Of a stretch of DNA of 64,000 nt, positions 26,685 through 37,030 are shown piece after piece. The notes under the pieces are model-generated. The model was not told where the DNA came from, searched no databases, and was given only the letters and a program-made list of their open reading frames with translations. A program made the translations under genes and the position numbers. Position 1 is the stretch's first letter. Each line of letters opens with the position of its first letter. The DNA is taken from the NCBI RefSeq assembly GCF_001424425.1, contig NZ_LMPT01000005.1, forward strand, positions 1 to 64,000, given 5' to 3'. The stretch comes from Acidovorax sp. Leaf191. Lineage in GTDB: Bacteria; Pseudomonadota; Gammaproteobacteria; Burkholderiales; Burkholderiaceae_C.

Positions 26685-29000
26685 ATGCCCATCGTCCGCC
26701 TGCTCCGCGCTCCCTCCCCTCCCCGCGCCGCGCGCGCCCTGCCCGGCCCTGCACCGCAGCACAGCGGGGCGCGCCGCGCGAGCGGTCGAAGAACCCGCGG
26801 CGCGCAGGCCGCCCTGGTGGCGGCTCTGGCGCTCGCGCCCGTGTGGGCGCTGGCACAGGCCGGGATGCTCGGCAACATCGGCCGCGCGGGCGAGGTGATG
26901 AGCCGTGGAGAAAGCGCGGTGTCCACCGGCCAGCAGGTGATGTCCACCGGCGGCCAGGTCATGGACGCCGGCCGCCAGGCCTGGAACAACCGCAACGGCA
27001 CGCCGTTCCAGGCCCCCACCGGGCCTGCGGTGATGGCCCGCGACGAGGGCGGCCCCCTGCGGCTCATCGCGGCGCTGGAGCGCGGCGCCGGCGACCCCAT
27101 GGCCGCTGGCAACACCCTCGTGGCCTTGCTGGACCAGGGCGCCTACTTCATACAGCGGCAGGCCGCGCACGTGACGCCTGCGCAAGACCAGTTGCTGGCC
27201 ACGCCCCGCGCGGACAGCTCCGCCGTGTCCATCGACCTTCCGTCGTCGCCCCCGGGCACGCTGTTCGACCTGGGCTCGGGCCGTGCGCGCGCGTCGGGCC
27301 CGGGCGTGAAGATCTTCGCGCTGTCCGTGCACACCCACCTGCCGCGCCGCGCCGGCCGCAGGGCGCTGGATGCGATCGAGCAGCACGCCATGCTCACCAC
27401 CAGCTCGGTGCAGATGGAATGGCCGCTGCAGCCGGACCTGGCCATGGAGCCCGTGGGCGGCAAGCTGCTGGTGTGGGCCAGCGAAGCCGGCGCGGCGTTC
27501 CCCGCCGGGTTCGGTGCGGACGGCAGGCTCTTTACCGCGGACGACCCCATGGTGCGGCTGCCACGCGGCTACACCGTGGTGACGCTGGACAGCCGTGGCT
27601 TCAGCTTCGACCGCAGCCGCGAGATCGCGCTGTCCCAGTACGGCGTGCAGTCCACCACCGACATCGACCTGTCCCGGCTGGCCCCCGGCGACGCTTTCAA
27701 GGCCTTCACCAGCGTGATGCAGGAGCGCTACCCTTTCCGCGGCGCACAGCCCATGGACTGGGGGCGCCTGCACGGTGAGCTGGCGGACAAGGTCCGCCAG
27801 GCGGGTGACCAGAAGGATCGCCTGGCGATGGGCCAGATCTACGCCGACATCGGGGCCCGCCTGCAGGACGGCCTGTTCCGGGTCGATGTGCGCGGGGCGG
27901 GCGGGTCGCCGGGACTTGCCGCCGGGCTCGATACGGGCCTGGCCGGGCAATGGCAGCCACGCGGCATCACCCCGCTGCCGCTGCCGGGCGTCTGGTGGCT
28001 GCCCGACGGGCGGGCCATGGTCGGCAGCGTCGCGCCGCGTTCTGCGGCAGAGCTGGCCGGGCTGCGCCCGGGTGCGGAGATCGTGGAAGTCAACGGCGAG
28101 AGCATCGCGCGCTACGTAGGCCGTGCGTCGCGCTACTCCAACCGGGCCACCGAGGCCGGCCGGCGCCACGACGCCCTCAAGCTCATGGCCTACGAGCGCG
28201 AAGCCATGGTCCTCAAGGTGCGGCAGGACGGCAAGGACCAGACCATCGATCTGCGGCAACGCATGGCCGAGCGGCCACAGTCGGCGGGCACGCCGCCCAA
28301 CAATGAGTCGCTCTCGGGATTTCAGCTGCGCAGCCAGTCGGGCCGCCAGTATGGGTACATCGCGCTCAGCTCTTTCGCCGACGGCGGCGGCAACCTGGAC
28401 GTGTGGGAGCGCAGCCTGGCCACGGTGAACCAGGCGCGGCTGCCCGGCCTCATCCTGGACTTGCGGGGCGCCAACCACGGCGCGTACCAGCTGGTTCCCC
28501 ACTATGCCGCGTCGTTCTTCTCGTACGACCGCCCGCTCAGGCTGCAGGGCTATGCGCAGCGGCAGGTGGACGCGACCGCCAAGGTGTGGCGCACCCGGGG
28601 CAGCCTGGGCCTGCCACCGCAGCTGCCGCTGTTCACCCAGGGCGCGGGCTACTACAGCGCGCCGCTGGTGCTGCTGACAGGCCCGGACTGCACGGGCCCC
28701 TGCGAAATGTTCTCGGTCTGGCTGCAAAAGGCCGGCCGCGCGCATGTGGTGGCCACGGAAGCGACGCCCGGGGCGGTCGGCATGACCACCCGCGTCCTGC
28801 TGCCCGGCGACATCGTCGTGCACGCCCCCACCGTGGCCGAAATCGGCGCCAACGGCGAGCACTATGTGTTCGCCAAGGGCGTCGAGCCCAACCTGCGGGT
28901 ACCCGTGGATGCCGGGTTCGTCCAGCGCACCATGACAGGCGGCGACCCCGTGCTGGACGCCGCCGTGCAGTGGCTCGATGGCAGGCCCCAGGGCCGCTGA
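26685..29000 (+). CDS. Exported PDZ/S41-like protein after clpV, probably catalytically dead
   Basis: A 771-residue protein starting 35 bases after clpV, so probably in the T6SS operon. It has an Arg-rich start and a hydrophobic signal segment ending near PVWALAQ. A PDZ-like module lies at about residues 440-490 (SAAELAGLRPGAEIVEVNGE), and the region from about 540 to 700 has the fold pattern of S41 C-terminal processing peptidases (RQYGYIALSSFADGGG, then LPGLILDLRGA, then APLVLLTGP). Where active S41 enzymes have S-A-S-E, this protein reads G-P-C-E (Gly671, Glu674), and the usual GEKTFGKG lysine region reads TEATPGAVG. Both dyad residues seem absent, suggesting a peptide-binding role. The start ATG at 26685 is the first after clpV. 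Confidence 0.72.
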   Translation: MPIVRLLRAPSPPRAARALPGPAPQHSGARRASGRRTRGAQAALVAALALAPVWALAQAGMLGNIGRAGEVMSRGESAVSTGQQVMSTGGQVMDAGRQAWNNRNGTPFQAPTGPAVMARDEGGPLRLIAALERGAGDPMAAGNTLVALLDQGAYFIQRQAAHVTPAQDQLLATPRADSSAVSIDLPSSPPGTLFDLGSGRARASGPGVKIFALSVHTHLPRRAGRRALDAIEQHAMLTTSSVQMEWPLQPDLAMEPVGGKLLVWASEAGAAFPAGFGADGRLFTADDPMVRLPRGYTVVTLDSRGFSFDRSREIALSQYGVQSTTDIDLSRLAPGDAFKAFTSVMQERYPFRGAQPMDWGRLHGELADKVRQAGDQKDRLAMGQIYADIGARLQDGLFRVDVRGAGGSPGLAAGLDTGLAGQWQPRGITPLPLPGVWWLPDGRAMVGSVAPRSAAELAGLRPGAEIVEVNGESIARYVGRASRYSNRATEAGRRHDALKLMAYEREAMVLKVRQDGKDQTIDLRQRMAERPQSAGTPPNNESLSGFQLRSQSGRQYGYIALSSFADGGGNLDVWERSLATVNQARLPGLILDLRGANHGAYQLVPHYAASFFSYDRPLRLQGYAQRQVDATAKVWRTRGSLGLPPQLPLFTQGAGYYSAPLVLLTGPDCTGPCEMFSVWLQKAGRAHVVATEATPGAVGMTTRVLLPGDIVVHAPTVAEIGANGEHYVFAKGVEPNLRVPVDAGFVQRTMTGGDPVLDAAVQWLDGRPQGR

Positions 29001-29082
29001 ACGGCATCACCGCCGCGGCGGCTTCTTCCCCCTGAAAAACCGCCCGCGCTCCTGCGGGACCGCGGGCAAGCGAAAATAGAGC

Positions 29083-30564
29083 ATGCCCCTCATCCCCGAA
29101 TTCCACGCCCCCACCCGCCACACCGATCCGGCCGAAGCGCTGGCCCAGGTGCAGCGCATCTATCAACAGCAGATCGGCCACCTGCGCGAGGCCATGCAGC
29201 GCTTCGTGGCGGGCGAGACACCCACCAGTGCGGTGCGGGCCTTCTACCCCTTCGTGCGGGTGCACACCACCACCGTGGCGCGGGCGGATTCCAAGCTCGC
29301 CTACGGCTTCGTCGAGGGCCCGGGGCGGTATGAGACCACGCTGACCCGGCCCGACCTGTTCGCCCGGTACTACGCCGAGCAGTTCCGCCTGCTGCGGGCC
29401 AGCCACAACGTCGAGCTGGAGGTGGGCACCAGCGCCCACCCCATCCCCATCCACTTCTCGTTCGCCGAGCACGACCACATCGAAGGCACGCTCACGGCCG
29501 AGCGCCGCATGCTGATGCGCGACGTGTTCGACCTGCCCGACCTGGCCGCCATGGACGACGGCATCGCCAACGGCACCTGGCAGGCGCGCCCGGGCGAGGC
29601 GCAGCCGCTGTCGCTGTTCACCGCGCCGCGCGTGGACTATTCGCTGCACCGCCTGCGCCACTACACCGGCACGGCGCCCGAGTGGTTCCAGAACTTCGTG
29701 CTGTTCACCAACTACCAGTTCTACATCGACGAGTTCGTGCGCCTGGGCCACTCGGAAATGGCCAAGCCCGACAGCGAGTACGTGGCCTTCATCGAGCCCG
29801 GCAACGTGGTCACCCGCCGCACCGGCCTGCCCGCGCAGCCCGGCGACGAGCTGGGCAACGCCCCGCCGCGCCTGCCGCAGATGCCCGGCTACCACCTGGT
29901 GCGCAAGGACGCGAGCGGCATCAGCATGGTCAACATCGGCGTGGGCCCGGCCAATGCCAAGACCATCACCGACCACATCGCCGTGCTGCGCCCGCACGCC
30001 TGGATGATGCTGGGCCACTGCGCCGGCCTGCGCAACAGCCAGCAGCTGGGGGACTACGTGCTGGCCCACGCCTATGTGCGCGAGGACCACGTGCTGGACG
30101 AGGAACTGCCGCTGTGGGTGCCCATCCCGGCGCTGGCCGAGATCCAGATGGCGCTGCAGCAAGCCGTGGCCGACGTGGCCCAGGTGCCCGAAGACCAGCT
30201 CAAGCGCATCATGCGCACAGGCACCGTGGCCAGCACCGACAACCGCAACTGGGAGCTGCTGCCCGACAACATGCCCCAGCGCCGCTTCAGCCAAAGCCGC
30301 GCCGTGGCGCTGGACATGGAAAGCGCCACCATCGCGGCCAACGGCTTCCGCTTTCGGGTGCCCTACGGCACGCTGCTGTGCGTGAGCGACAAGCCCCTGC
30401 ACGGCGAGATCAAGCTGCCCGGCATGGCCAACCACTTCTACCGCGAGCGGGTGGACCAGCACTTGCGCATCGGCATGCGGGCCATCGAGATCCTGCGCAA
30501 CGGCGGGGTGGACCGCCTGCACAGCCGCAAGCTGCGCAGCTTCGCCGAGGTGGCTTTCCAGTGA
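29083..30564 (+). CDS. amn: AMP nucleosidase
   Basis: A 493-residue AMP nucleosidase that hydrolyses AMP to adenine and ribose 5-phosphate, controlling the AMP pool. The N-terminal AMP-binding domain (FYPFVRVHTTTVARADSKLA) and the C-terminal phosphorylase-like domain (RAVALDMESATIAANGFR with the active-site DMES region, then PLHGEIKLPGMANHFYRERV) are both complete. It is the first gene after the T6SS cluster. The start lies five bases after a possible -10 element GAAAAT (29072-29077), which suggests a leaderless mRNA. Confidence 0.95.
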   Translation: MPLIPEFHAPTRHTDPAEALAQVQRIYQQQIGHLREAMQRFVAGETPTSAVRAFYPFVRVHTTTVARADSKLAYGFVEGPGRYETTLTRPDLFARYYAEQFRLLRASHNVELEVGTSAHPIPIHFSFAEHDHIEGTLTAERRMLMRDVFDLPDLAAMDDGIANGTWQARPGEAQPLSLFTAPRVDYSLHRLRHYTGTAPEWFQNFVLFTNYQFYIDEFVRLGHSEMAKPDSEYVAFIEPGNVVTRRTGLPAQPGDELGNAPPRLPQMPGYHLVRKDASGISMVNIGVGPANAKTITDHIAVLRPHAWMMLGHCAGLRNSQQLGDYVLAHAYVREDHVLDEELPLWVPIPALAEIQMALQQAVADVAQVPEDQLKRIMRTGTVASTDNRNWELLPDNMPQRRFSQSRAVALDMESATIAANGFRFRVPYGTLLCVSDKPLHGEIKLPGMANHFYRERVDQHLRIGMRAIEILRNGGVDRLHSRKLRSFAEVAFQ

Positions 30565-30632
30565 GTTTGCGGTGGGGCGTGGGGGAAGGCGCCTACACTT
30601 GCTCACACACTGCGTGAAAGCGCCCTCACTGA

Positions 30633-33413
30633 ATGCATCTATTGAACTCCCCCCAACGCGCACATCGAAAAACATGGGGGGTAGTTGCAGCGTTGACGGG
30701 CCTCTTGGCTGCCAGTGGGCTCCACGCCTGGGCCGCAAGCCCTCCGGCCACGGCCAGCCCGACGCAGCCCACGCCCTCGCAGGTACGGCACCATGCAGAC
30801 CACAGCATCGCCGTTCCCTTCGAGGCCAACCAGGGCCAGTTTGCACCCGAGGTGGCCTTCGGTGCACGAACATTTGCCGGTGCTCTCTACATCACCAAGG
30901 ACGGCACCATCGTCCACGCTCTGGCCGGCCGGGCCATTGAGCCAATGCCCCGGTCCGCGGCCAGCCACGGCGCTGCCGCGCCAGCGCAGCGTGGGCCCGG
31001 CTGGGCCTTGGTGGAAAAGCTGGACGGCACGCCAGCGCTGGCACCTTCGGGCCTGAATCCCAGCCCGGTGCGGGTCAACCGCTTTCAGGGCTCCAACCCC
31101 GCGCACTGGCCGACGGACATCGCGACCTTCTCCAGCATCGCCCTGGGCGACGCCTGGCCGGGCATCAGCGTCTCTCTGGCCGCGCGCGGCAGCAATGTGG
31201 AGAAACTCTTCACGGTCGCCCCCGGTGCCGATCCGGGCAGCATCAGCCTGTCCATCGAGGGAACAACAGCGGGCTTGCGCCTGGCGCCCGATGGTGCGCT
31301 CATGGCCGCCACGGGCCATGGCGAGGTGGCGTTCACCGCACCGATCGCCTTCCAGCTCGACACCACCGGTCGACGCGTCGAGGTGCCAGTGCACTATGCG
31401 TTGCTGGCCGACCGCACGGGCTACCGCTTCCAGGTGGGCGACTATGACCGCTCTCGCGCCCTCGTGATCGACCCGCTGCTGCAGGCCACTTACCTGGGCG
31501 GCGGTGCCGCCGACGAGGCGCTCACCATCGCGCGAGACGCGGCCGGCAATATTCTGGTCGGCGGCTTCACAGGAAGTACCCCTTTTCCCGGCACGACCGG
31601 TGGGATGCAACCCGCCTTGGTCGGAAGCACGGACGGCTATGTCAGCAAGTTCAGCAGCGACCTCACGACCTTGCTGCAGACCACCTACCTGGGCGGCAGC
31701 GGCGATGACCAGATCCGCAGCATGCGCCTGGACGCGGCGGGCAACATCTATGTGGGGGGCAACACCTCATCGACCAACTTTCCGGGTACCGCTGGCGGAT
31801 TGCAGCCTGCGAAGGCAGGGGGCATGGATGCATTCCTCGCCAAGCTGAGCGGCGACATGGCCACGCTGCAACAGGCCACCTACCTGGGCGGCGGCGGGGA
31901 CGAGTCGGACGGCGGCATCGTATCCATCGTGTTCGACGCAGGCGGCAACCTCCTGGTGGCGGGTACCACGCAGTCGGGTGATTTTCCGGGCAGGGCCGGC
32001 GGCGGACGGCCGAACCACGCCGGCGCCCGCGATGCCTTCGTTTCCCGCGTTGCGCCCGACCTGAAGACGCTCCTGCAGTCCACCTACTACGGCGGCAGCG
32101 GACTCGATTTCGCATCGGTCATTGCGATCGACGGCAGCGGCAAGGTGCTGATCACAGGCACCCACTGGTCTACCGATCTCCCCATGACCGCAGGCGGTGC
32201 CCAGCCTGCGCACGGCGGTCGCTACGACGGCTACGTCGCCCGTTTCAGCGCCGATCTGACCGCGCTGGAACAGGCCACCTACTTCGGCGGCACCATGGAC
32301 GAGAACACGGCCACCATGGCCGTCGACAGCGCCGGCCACGTATTCATCGCGGGTTACACCGCAAGCCCCAACCTGCCAGCGGCCGGAGCGGCTCAAAGCG
32401 CCCTTGGCGGCAGCGTGGACGTCTTCGTCGCCCGGCTGAGCCCTGACCTGACCGCGGTGCAAAAGGTCACGTACTACGGCGGCAACGGCTTCGACCTGGC
32501 CTCCACCATGGTGATCGACGCGGCCGGCAATGTCATCGTCGCCGGAACCGGTGAATCGACCAATCTGCCGGGAACCGCCGGTGCATACCAGTCCGTGTAC
32601 CGGGGCTCCAGCGACGGGCTCATTGCCAAATTCAACAACGACCTCACGGTGTTGACCCAGGCCACCTATTTCGGCGGCAGCGGCCGGGAGGACATCCCCG
32701 CTATCCTGATCGATGGCGGTGGCAACTACGTCATTGCGGGAACCACGGCATCGAACAACCTGACGGGCACCACGGGCGGCGCCCAGCCAGTCTTCGGCGG
32801 CGGCGCCCGAGACGCCTTCGTGGCCCGATTCACGGCCAACCTGCTGGCCAACCCCGTCGTGACCGCAACGGCGGGCAGCCACGGCAGCGTGAACCCCGCC
32901 AGCCAGAGCGCGCTGCCGGGGCGCCCGGCCACGGTCACGGTGACGGCGGATTCCGGTTATGTCGCGAGCGCCACCGGGTGCGGCGGCACTCTGGCGGGAA
33001 CGGTCTACACCACGGCGAACGTCACGGCAGATTGCAGCGTCACGGCCACTTTTCTGCTCGTGCAAACGATCAGCGTCGGGCCCTTGCCGACGGTGCCAGC
33101 CTTTCGGGCAGGCACGAGCTTCGTACTTCCTGCAGCCACCAGCAGCTCAGGCCTGCCGGTCACCTACACCAGCACCACGCCAGCCATCTGTACGGTCGCG
33201 GGCACCACGGTCACCATGGTCGGTGCGGGCACCTGCGGGATCATCGCGACACAGGCGGGCAACGGGGCCTACGCGGCGGCGACGGCCAACCTGAACCTGG
33301 TATTGGCAGCTGCCGAGCCCGTCGGAATCCCCGCACTGTCGCCCTACGGTGTGGTCGCCATGTCGCTTTTGCTGTCGGGCCTCGCCTGGCGCAGACGGCG
33401 TGCTGACCGATAG
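30633..33413 (+). CDS. SBBP-repeat beta-propeller surface protein with variant IPTL-CTERM tail
   Basis: A 926-residue exported protein. A signal peptide (about 35 residues, cleavage near AWA) is followed by a domain starting ADHSIAVPFEANQGQF that usually precedes SBBP repeats. Seven repeats of about 64 residues follow, each with a TYLGG/TYFGG start, a DAAGNI(Y/V)V(G/A)G core and a final DAF(V/L)A(R/K) strand, which suggests a seven-bladed propeller. Ig-like and Cys-containing modules follow. The C-terminus reads IPALSPYG, a hydrophobic helix and RRRR, a variant of the IPTLSEWG sorting signal recognised by exosortase H. XrtH and a second substrate are 21-26 kb downstream. Confidence 0.85.
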   Translation: MHLLNSPQRAHRKTWGVVAALTGLLAASGLHAWAASPPATASPTQPTPSQVRHHADHSIAVPFEANQGQFAPEVAFGARTFAGALYITKDGTIVHALAGRAIEPMPRSAASHGAAAPAQRGPGWALVEKLDGTPALAPSGLNPSPVRVNRFQGSNPAHWPTDIATFSSIALGDAWPGISVSLAARGSNVEKLFTVAPGADPGSISLSIEGTTAGLRLAPDGALMAATGHGEVAFTAPIAFQLDTTGRRVEVPVHYALLADRTGYRFQVGDYDRSRALVIDPLLQATYLGGGAADEALTIARDAAGNILVGGFTGSTPFPGTTGGMQPALVGSTDGYVSKFSSDLTTLLQTTYLGGSGDDQIRSMRLDAAGNIYVGGNTSSTNFPGTAGGLQPAKAGGMDAFLAKLSGDMATLQQATYLGGGGDESDGGIVSIVFDAGGNLLVAGTTQSGDFPGRAGGGRPNHAGARDAFVSRVAPDLKTLLQSTYYGGSGLDFASVIAIDGSGKVLITGTHWSTDLPMTAGGAQPAHGGRYDGYVARFSADLTALEQATYFGGTMDENTATMAVDSAGHVFIAGYTASPNLPAAGAAQSALGGSVDVFVARLSPDLTAVQKVTYYGGNGFDLASTMVIDAAGNVIVAGTGESTNLPGTAGAYQSVYRGSSDGLIAKFNNDLTVLTQATYFGGSGREDIPAILIDGGGNYVIAGTTASNNLTGTTGGAQPVFGGGARDAFVARFTANLLANPVVTATAGSHGSVNPASQSALPGRPATVTVTADSGYVASATGCGGTLAGTVYTTANVTADCSVTATFLLVQTISVGPLPTVPAFRAGTSFVLPAATSSSGLPVTYTSTTPAICTVAGTTVTMVGAGTCGIIATQAGNGAYAAATANLNLVLAAAEPVGIPALSPYGVVAMSLLLSGLAWRRRRADR

Positions 33414-33742
33414 GCCCAAGGCAGCTCCATCGACAATGCTACTGAATTAGGAGCTGCTTGCCCTTTCGTATACTGCCCGGACGTTCAATCTGATGCGCTG
33501 ACGATGGCATGCACCCTTTCATTCATTGCACGGACCGAGCGCTGTGGCGGCAAGGTCGGGGTCGCCCGGGAACGGCGCCACGCCCGCACTGTCTGGCAAC
33601 ACGCGGGTGTTTCCAGCCCCCACCACACCGACGACCTCGCCGTCGGTGGGACGTGCACCGGCCCGGCGCAACGCCAGCGATGCCGTAGTCCGCGCAGTGG
33701 TGCCACGTGGGATTGCAGCCAACCGGACCGGGGCCGCAGCAG
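33414..33742. other. Gene-poor spacer with a partial dispersed repeat
   Basis: 329 bases between the propeller gene and the next coding sequence. It starts with a fragment of the window's repeat family 1 (33435-33463), then a possible -10 element TATACT (33469-33474) with only a weak -35. The remainder has open but featureless frames on both strands. Confidence 0.45.
33435..33463 (+). repeat. Repeat family 1, partial copy a
   Basis: Reads GCTACTGAATTAGGAGCTGC and continues TTGCCC. It matches the 5' half of the longer copies at 48446 and 50494 (GCTAT-N6-ATAGCTGC core). The 3' half with the AGCGGTAGC arm and T-run is missing. Confidence 0.55.
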
Positions 33743-34879
<1,137 letters not shown>

Positions 34880-34896
34880 CGCTGGAGCATGGCGCT

Positions 34897-34957
34897 ACGC
34901 TATTGATAGCGCCTGGCGCGCTCCCATCCAGCGGTAGAGGCGTTTTTCCTGCTCAAC
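34897..34957 (+). repeat. Repeat family 1, copy b (terminator-like)
   Basis: Reads CGCTATTGATAGCGCC, a central segment, then AGCGGTAGAGGCGTTTTT. It follows the stop codon of the cyclase by 18 bases. The GCGCCT and AGGCG parts can pair and are followed by a T-run, so this copy probably works as the transcription terminator. Confidence 0.65.
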
Positions 34958-35050
34958 ATCCGGAACGGCGGCGGCGCTGGAACCTGCGGGGCATGCAGGT
35001 GGCATGCGGATCGCAGACGCGGGCACGCACCGGCGCCCGCAGGGTCAGCC

Positions 35051-35698
35051 TCAGGGCTTGATCAGCCCCGCCACGTCCCGCGCGGAACCGGCAGGTTCCT
35101 GCAGCAGGTGCGCGATCACGCTGCGCCGGTCGGCCTCGGTGCGCTGCTGCGACAGGAAGCGCTTGCCCACCAGCCGGTCCACCAAGACCTCGAACCCCAC
35201 CAGCCGTGCCGCCGCCTCATCGATGAAGGCCGGCTGTGCATCGCCGATGGACCAGGGCTGCGCGCGGCCGCCTTCCTGCGCCGCGGCCAGCGCCCCCAGG
35301 TGGGTGCGCATCCAGCCGGCATCGTCCACCCAATGCAGGCGGCCACGGGCCTCGGCGGCGGCGTAGTTCCAGCTGGGTGCCAGGCGCCCGCTGCGCTGGC
35401 CGTTCACGTACCAGCGCGGCGAGATGTAGGCATTGGGGCTCTGGAACACCGCCAGCACCTCGGCACCGTCCGGCACCGACTGCGCCATGCCGTGCCGCCG
35501 CGCCACATGGCCGCGCAGGCGCACGGCGCCGCCCGGTTCTGCCACCACCTCCAGCGGCAGCAGGTCGGCCTGCAGCCCCGCGCCATCCGGTAGCGCAGGC
35601 AAGGTGGACAGCGTGACCACGGTGGCCAGCGGGTGGGCGCGCATCAGCGCGTGCAGTTCGCTCGGGTCGTCGGCTTGGAAGAGGGGCTGGCTGTGCAT
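35051..35698 (-). CDS. PaiB-family FMN-binding protein
   Basis: A 215-residue PaiB-like protein with a split-barrel FMN-binding fold. Motifs include the N-terminal FQADDPSELHALMRAHPLATVVT, then RGHVARRHG, then SPNAYISPRWY and a VPSWNY-like APSWNYAAAEARGRL; these are typical of the negative transcriptional regulator family named after Bacillus PaiB. Regulation by this family is poorly understood, so the role here is unknown. ATG at 35698 (MHSQPLFQADD) matches the family start; upstream residues in the same frame are unlike the family. Confidence 0.85.
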   Translation of the reverse strand: MHSQPLFQADDPSELHALMRAHPLATVVTLSTLPALPDGAGLQADLLPLEVVAEPGGAVRLRGHVARRHGMAQSVPDGAEVLAVFQSPNAYISPRWYVNGQRSGRLAPSWNYAAAEARGRLHWVDDAGWMRTHLGALAAAQEGGRAQPWSIGDAQPAFIDEAAARLVGFEVLVDRLVGKRFLSQQRTEADRRSVIAHLLQEPAGSARDVAGLIKP

Positions 35699-36007
35699 GG
35701 TTGTGGATTCAGATTCAGGTGGGGGTTTGCATGGCGGTCCGAAACAGGCGGCGTCGACGGGTTCAATCTGGCACCGTGCCGGCCCGCGCCCAGCGGGGCA
35801 TAGCGCCCACTGCCTGCATGCGGGGAACGACAGCGCGGTGCCGCAGACCACTCCAACGCGGGTCTCATGGCATGCGGCGCGATGGGGCATGGGATGGCGT
35901 GGCAGGGCCTATGCCACGCACCATGCCGCAGGCCAGCGCCGGCGGCCGTCGCGGGCGCGACGCACGGGTGCCATGCCCGGGGCGCCCGCATCGCACACAA
36001 TCGGTGC
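35699..36007. other. Divergent intergenic region between the PaiB-like gene and ABC ATPase
   Basis: 309 bases of GC-rich sequence with no gene visible. It should contain the promoters for the leftward PaiB-like gene and the rightward ABC transporter gene. The candidate -10 CACAAT for the latter is at 35996-36001. Confidence 0.45.
35996..36001 (+). promoter_or_regulatory. Candidate -10 element for a leaderless ABC ATPase mRNA
   Basis: CACAAT lies six bases before the ATG at 36008, the position expected of a -10 box if transcription starts at the start codon. The bases around it (CACAAT-CGGTGC-ATG) closely match those before the partner permease gene at 42236 (CACAAT-AGGCGC-ATG). No clear -35 is present. 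Confidence 0.4.
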
Positions 36008-36952
36008 ATGACCTCCGCACTCTTTGAAGTTGAGCAACTGCGCAAACGCTACGGCGAGACAACCGTGGTGAACGATGTCTCCTTTGCCATCGCCCCGGGC
36101 GAATGCCTGGGCGTGATCGGGCCCAACGGCGCGGGCAAGACCACCACCATCCGCATGTGCCTGGGCCTCACGGCGCCGGACGGCGGGGCGGTGCGCTTTT
36201 TTGCCGAGCCCGGCGCGCAGGCCCTGCACATGCCACGCGACGCACTGGCCATCAAGGCGCAGTTGGGCGTGGTCACGCAGTTCGACACGCTGGACCCGGA
36301 CTTCACCTGCGCCGAGAACCTGCGCGTGTTCGGCCGCTACTTCGGCCTCAAGGGCGCGGTGATGGACGAGCGGGTGCCGCGCCTGCTCGACTTCGCCGCC
36401 CTCACGCACAAGGCCCACGCCAAGCCCGGGGAGCTGTCGGGCGGCATGAAGCGGCGCCTGAGCCTGGCCCGCGCCCTGGTCAACGACCCGCGCCTCTTGC
36501 TGCTGGACGAGCCCACCACCGGCCTCGACCCCCAGGCCCGCCACCTGATGTGGGAGCGCCTGCAACTGCTGCTGCAGCAGGGCAAGTCCATCCTGCTGAC
36601 CACCCACTTCATGGACGAGGCCGAGCGCCTGTGCTCGCGCCTGTTGGTGCTGGACCACGGCAAGAAGATCGCCGAAGGCCGCCCGCGCGAGCTGATCGCC
36701 CAGCACCTGGAGCCCGACGTGGTGGAGGTCTTCGGCCTGGGCGCGGTGGCGCTGGCCGAGGACGCCGCGCTGCGCGCCCTGGCGGCGCGCGTGGAGATCA
36801 GCGGCGAGACGGTGTTCTTCTACACCCAGAACGCCCAGCCGCTGCTGCAGGCGCTGGGCGCGCACCCGCACCTGCGCACGCTGCACCGGCCGGCGAACCT
36901 GGAGGACCTGTTCCTGAAACTCACGGGCCGCCAGATCCGCGAGGATGGTTGA
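36008..36952 (+). CDS. ABC exporter ATP-binding protein, NodI-like
   Basis: A 314-residue ABC ATPase. Walker A GPNGAGKT, the Q-loop VVTQFDTLDPDFT, the signature LSGGMKRRLSLARAL, Walker B LLLLDEPTTGLD and the H-loop LLTTHFMDEAERL are all complete. The QFDTLDPDFT loop and the C-terminal domain resemble NodI of NodIJ-type exporters. The likely membrane partner is the NodJ-like permease at 42236-43096, 5.3 kb away. The substrate is unknown. Confidence 0.92.
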   Translation: MTSALFEVEQLRKRYGETTVVNDVSFAIAPGECLGVIGPNGAGKTTTIRMCLGLTAPDGGAVRFFAEPGAQALHMPRDALAIKAQLGVVTQFDTLDPDFTCAENLRVFGRYFGLKGAVMDERVPRLLDFAALTHKAHAKPGELSGGMKRRLSLARALVNDPRLLLLDEPTTGLDPQARHLMWERLQLLLQQGKSILLTTHFMDEAERLCSRLLVLDHGKKIAEGRPRELIAQHLEPDVVEVFGLGAVALAEDAALRALAARVEISGETVFFYTQNAQPLLQALGAHPHLRTLHRPANLEDLFLKLTGRQIREDG

Positions 36953-36957
36953 CAGCG

Positions 36958-37016
36958 ATTGCTACTGATCTAGTAGCAAACAAAGGCCGACCAACGAGCG
37001 GTAGCGGCCTTTTTCA
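36958..37016. terminator. Repeat family 1, copy c, forming a strong terminator
   Basis: Begins ATTGCTACTGATCTAGTAGC. AAAGGCCG (36982-36989) pairs with CGGCCTTT (37005-37012), extended by a T-run. It lies between the convergent ABC ATPase (ends 36952) and purT (ends 37031). It carries the same AGCGGTAGC segment as the other copies, so it is both a family 1 repeat and an intrinsic terminator. Confidence 0.75.
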
Positions 37017-37030
37017 CCACAACCGCCCGC

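Noticed and set aside
29042-29067. GCCCGCG/CGCGGGC hairpin between the S41-like gene and amn
   Set aside because: It could be a terminator for the T6SS operon, but there is no T-run after the stem on the plus strand and the loop permits competing pairings, so it was not listed as a feature.
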